From Antricoccus suffuscus (GTDB taxonomy: Bacteria > Actinomycetota > Actinomycetes > Mycobacteriales > Antricoccaceae), in NCBI RefSeq assembly GCF_003003235.1, contig NZ_PVUE01000024.1, forward strand, positions 1 to 54,712: DNA of 54,712 nucleotides, given 5' to 3'. Every line of letters starts with the position of its first letter. The first letter of the stretch is position 1. The notes under the pieces are model-generated. The model had not been told where the DNA came from and ran no database searches. It saw only the letters and a list, made by a program, of their open reading frames with translations. Both the position numbers and the translations under genes were made by a program. Positions 51,860 through 54,712 of the stretch are shown here, piece by piece.

Positions 51860-53836
51860 ATGCGCTGGTTACTGGAAAACGTGATCTTCCTGCCCTTTCT
51901 ATTCGTCACGATCCTCGCATTCAGCGCGGTAATCACCCGGCTGCTGGGCGTGCGCCTGGGACTGGTGCGCACGCTGATTGCGGCGGCGTTCGCGCTAAGT
52001 CTTGCGACGCCGATATTGCGAACGATGCTTCCTCCAGACTCCAGGATCGACACGGTGACTGGTGTTGTATTCGTCGTACTGTCGGTGTGTTGCGCAAGCC
52101 TGATCGGCATGGTGGTGCTGGTGATAGGCGAGGTCATCGTCCCCGCCGGATCACTGCCTGGACCGCTGGAGCTGTGGCATGGCTGGCGTTCTCGTATTGC
52201 GCGGGCCCGCCGCTATTGTCAGGTTGTGCGGATCGCCGCGCGACACGGCTTGAGGCGATTCTTCCGGGGCTATCGGCACCGGGGGCTCGACTCGCGGACG
52301 TCCCGGCAGGACCTTGCGCGGTCGTTACGCCGCGCGCTCGATGACGGCGGGATCACCTTCGTCAAGCTCGGGCAACAGTTGTCGACCCGGCGAGACCTAC
52401 TGCCGTCGGAATTCATCCAGGAACTGTCGTCGCTGCAAGACGCCGCGGCCCCGATCCCTTGGGAAGCAGTCAAAGCTGTCATTGAAGAGGACTTGGGTCG
52501 TTCGCTAGATGAGGCGTTCGCCGATATCGATCCGTCCCCGATAGCGGCTGCTTCTGTGGCGCAGGTGCACGCTGCGTCGCTACTCTCCGGCGAGAAGGTC
52601 GTCATCAAGGTACGACGCCCTGGCGTCGCAGAGACTGCCGAACGCGACCTTGACATCCTCGACAGGTTGGCGAAGACACTCGAGTCGCGCACTGAGTGGG
52701 GCAAGACGATCGGCCTGCGCGCGCTCGTCAGCGGGTTCGGAGCAGCGCTACGCGAGGAGCTCGACTTCACGAACGAGCGGGGCAATCTTGTCGCGATCGC
52801 GGCGATGTCGCCGTCTGACAAGCGTGTCCGGGTCCCGGCGTCGTACCCCCAGCTGAGTAGTCGTCGAGTCCTTGTGATGGAGCGGCTGGACGGAACACCA
52901 CTAGGTGCAGCGGCCGCATCGCTCACCGAGATGGGGCCAGCTAGGCGCAAGCAGATTGCCCGGACCTTACTTGGCGTCGTACTGGACCAAGTTCTTGTGC
53001 GAGGGCTGTTTCATGTCGATCTGCACCCGGGAAATATTCTGGTGCAGGCAGATGGGTCGTTGGCGCTACTGGACTTCGGGTCGGTCGGACGGCTCGACGC
53101 GACGACCCGTGTTGCGATCGGCCGGCTGCTTGCGGCGTTGACGACCGGAGACTCGTCGTCGGCTACAGACGCTCTGCTGGAGCTAGTGGATCGTCCGGGT
53201 GAGGTCAACGAACGTGAGCTAGAACGCACGGTGGGCAAGTTGATCGTGCGATACGCGCTGCCGGGTGTTCAGGCTGGTACGGCGGCGTTCACTGCGCTCT
53301 TCCGGGTCGTGACCGCACATCGGCTGGGGGTTCCGCCTCAGGTGGCGGCCGTCTTTCGGGCGTTTGCGACCCTGGACGGCACCTTGACGGTCCTCGATCC
53401 GACATTCGACATTCTTGCCGAAGCCCGCGTCGCGAAAGAGGAACGAGTGGCGGACGTAGCCGGGCCGAATGTCATCCGCAAGTCCGTCGAGAACGAACTG
53501 ATGTCGCTGCTTCCCGTGCTGCGCCGGCTACCTCGCCGCGTCGACCGGGTCGCTGATTCGCTGGAGCAGGGGCGCTTTACCGTCAATGTCCGTCATTTCG
53601 CTGATCGCCGCGACCGGAGCGTCATGACCGGTTGGTTGCATCAGGCGTTACTCACCGTTATCGGATCTGCCGCGGGGATCATGTCCGTGATGTTGCTGGG
53701 AACTCGAGGAGGACCGCGACTGGCCGATAACATCGGCCTGTTCGACGTACTTGGCTATGCGTTGATGGTCGTTTCGGTAGTTCTTGTTCTGAGAGTGCTC
53801 GTCGTCGTCTTTCGTCGCGAGCAGATCGCGTTGTAA
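51860..53836 (+). CDS. UbiB/ABC1 (AarF) family kinase-like membrane protein
   Basis: The 658-residue protein has three N-terminal membrane helices (about 8-30, 35-53 and 64-92). An ABC1 domain follows: FVKLGQQLSTRRDLLP near 170, where family members carry KxGQ in place of a glycine loop, then PIAAASVAQVHAA near 225 (the Ala-rich ATP loop) and VVIKVRRPG near 247 (lysine). HVDLHPGNILV near 392 and LLDFGSVGRL near 409 complete the site. Two more helices close the C-terminus (about 596-650). Relatives support quinone synthesis or lipid handling. The start ATG 51860 lacks a strong ribosome site but gives the first helix intact. It is not adjacent to quinone genes. Confidence 0.87.
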   Translation: MRWLLENVIFLPFLFVTILAFSAVITRLLGVRLGLVRTLIAAAFALSLATPILRTMLPPDSRIDTVTGVVFVVLSVCCASLIGMVVLVIGEVIVPAGSLPGPLELWHGWRSRIARARRYCQVVRIAARHGLRRFFRGYRHRGLDSRTSRQDLARSLRRALDDGGITFVKLGQQLSTRRDLLPSEFIQELSSLQDAAAPIPWEAVKAVIEEDLGRSLDEAFADIDPSPIAAASVAQVHAASLLSGEKVVIKVRRPGVAETAERDLDILDRLAKTLESRTEWGKTIGLRALVSGFGAALREELDFTNERGNLVAIAAMSPSDKRVRVPASYPQLSSRRVLVMERLDGTPLGAAAASLTEMGPARRKQIARTLLGVVLDQVLVRGLFHVDLHPGNILVQADGSLALLDFGSVGRLDATTRVAIGRLLAALTTGDSSSATDALLELVDRPGEVNERELERTVGKLIVRYALPGVQAGTAAFTALFRVVTAHRLGVPPQVAAVFRAFATLDGTLTVLDPTFDILAEARVAKEERVADVAGPNVIRKSVENELMSLLPVLRRLPRRVDRVADSLEQGRFTVNVRHFADRRDRSVMTGWLHQALLTVIGSAAGIMSVMLLGTRGGPRLADNIGLFDVLGYALMVVSVVLVLRVLVVVFRREQIAL

Positions 53837-53869
53837 TTGAACCCCCGCGCGGGACGGTGCTTGGGCCAG

Positions 53870-54712
53870 TCAGGCGGCGGTGTTTTTCTTGTTTCGCTTG
53901 CGGCGGGGTGGTGTTTTACGTCCTGGCGGGTGGGTGGTGTAGCGGCGGCCGGTGGGACTGGTCCAGTCGATACTGGCGTCGTCGTGGAGGACTAGTTGCC
54001 ATCCGGTTTGGTGTTTCACCCGATGGTGGAGTTCGCATAGCGCGATCAGGTTCGTGTCGGCGGTGGGCCCGTTCGGGTATTCGATGACGTGGTCGAGGTG
54101 GCAGTATGCGGCTGTGCGGGCGCAGCCGGGGAAGCGGCACGTCACGTCCCGGGTGATGACGCGGCGGCGCATGTCTGCTGGTGGGCGGTAGCGGGTTTTC
54201 CCGACGTCGTAGACGATGCCGGTGATTGGGTCGTGAAGGACCCGGCGCCAGCGGGCGTCGGCGGCGAGGTGGCGGGCGAGGTCGGGGTCGACCGGTCCGA
54301 TGCCGTCGATGATCGCGGCGTGTCGTTCATCGATGAGGTCACCGGCGCGCCACCGGGTCGTTCCGGTGTGTGGGCAGCACGGATCACTGCCGCTGCTGCT
54401 TCCGACGTCGCTGGCGCTGGTGTCCCCGGGTGGTTTGCCGACCTGGTTATCTGGGCCGGGCGGCTGGTCGCCGCTGCCGGGTGCTGGAGGCAGACTGCTC
54501 CCGTCGTTGCGTGCGTGGCTTCTGGTTGCGTCGGGGCTGGTGGTGCTGGTGTCGGGATTGGTGGCGTGGTCGCTGCCGGCGAGGAGGTCGACCGGGATCG
54601 TGACATCCAAATGCACCTCTGGTGGTGTGGGGATGGTGAGGTTGATGTGGGCGGCGAGTTGCCGGATCAGGTCCCAGAGCTCGGTGACTCGTTCGGCTTC
54701 TGCCGGGTCGAT
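53870..54712 (-). CDS. DUF222/HNH endonuclease (13E12 repeat family), 5' end beyond the window
   Basis: The frame is open through the right edge, so at least 280 C-terminal residues are seen and the start lies outside. The DUF222 part is represented by IDPAEAERVTELWDLIRQLA at the edge. An HNH nuclease follows: RRRVITRDVTCRFPGCARTA, then YCHLDHVIEYPNGPT, NLIALCELHHRVKHQTGW, with the Cys and His zinc ligands and the catalytic DH-N-H pattern. A Pro/Ser/Gly-rich insertion of about 60 residues lies between the two parts. The family is common and repeated in actinobacteria and may be mobile; its role is unknown. Confidence 0.85.
   Translation of the reverse strand: MDPAEAERVTELWDLIRQLAAHINLTIPTPPEVHLDVTIPVDLLAGSDHATNPDTSTTSPDATRSHARNDGSSLPPAPGSGDQPPGPDNQVGKPPGDTSASDVGSSSGSDPCCPHTGTTRWRAGDLIDERHAAIIDGIGPVDPDLARHLAADARWRRVLHDPITGIVYDVGKTRYRPPADMRRRVITRDVTCRFPGCARTAAYCHLDHVIEYPNGPTADTNLIALCELHHRVKHQTGWQLVLHDDASIDWTSPTGRRYTTHPPGRKTPPRRKRNKKNTAA

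Noticed and set aside
1-54712. tRNA, rRNA, riboswitch or integrase-attachment sites
   Set aside because: The larger gaps were read for cloverleaf arms, anticodon loops and known riboswitch cores; none was convincing.

Overview
The window is a GC-rich, densely packed chromosomal segment from an actinobacterium. The sequence shows GTG and TTG starts, many 4-base ATGA or GTGA gene overlaps, a biotin-dependent acyl-CoA carboxylase of the AccA3/AccD5/AccE5 type, an imuA'-imuB-dnaE2 mutasome, a PASTA-less Hanks kinase and a DUF222/HNH gene of the 13E12 family. From memory, the pmmB, M20 amidohydrolase, lpdA, accA, maf, accE, accD, birA and PH-domain genes follow the Rv3308 to Rv3278c neighbourhood of Mycobacterium tuberculosis. 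The relatives of this organism outside that broad class cannot be fixed by eye.

Bases 1-2400 look like decaying accessory DNA: the tail of an unknown gene, a strong hairpin, a short fossil of an ABC ATPase P-loop, a small lipoprotein, a DUF4253 gene broken by about five frameshifts and an orphan gene. Bases 2425-10271 hold phosphomannomutase (pmmB), a membrane Ser/Thr kinase, a YbdK-type carboxylate-amine ligase coupled to an M20 amidohydrolase, a fourfold 21-bp tandem repeat, and an LpdA-like flavoprotein. Bases 10279-17304 are lipid metabolism: accD-accE-maf-accA and a secreted hydrolase run leftward as one likely operon, and biotin ligase birA, which would biotinylate AccA, runs divergently from accD.

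Bases 17435-31905 carry rnhA, an O-methyltransferase, a three-gene form II CoxL/CoxS/CoxM molybdenum hydroxylase operon, an LtrA membrane protein, a PaiB-like protein coupled to a YtcJ-like amidohydrolase, a PH-domain protein, a GGCT-like protein, an ABC exporter with a divergent MarR regulator and a clear shared palindrome, lspA, and sbcD. sbcC follows in overlap. Bases 34875-42515 are a complete kdpFABCDE potassium-uptake operon, including a 29-residue kdpF. Bases 42713-44306 hold a MaoC-like/amidohydrolase pair.

Bases 44346-50277 are the SOS mutasome imuA'-imuB-dnaE2, preceded by a near-consensus LexA box lying inside the promoter. The right end holds a serine beta-lactamase-like hydrolase, a UbiB/ABC1 kinase-like membrane protein and the 3' part of a DUF222/HNH gene running off the edge. 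I found no CRISPR array, rRNA, tRNA or intact insertion sequence. No clearly unknown multi-gene system stands out; the best leads are regulatory DNA (the tandem repeat before lpdA, the twin palindromes before rnhA, the MarR and LexA sites), the accessory-free form II cox operon and the broken DUF4253 locus.
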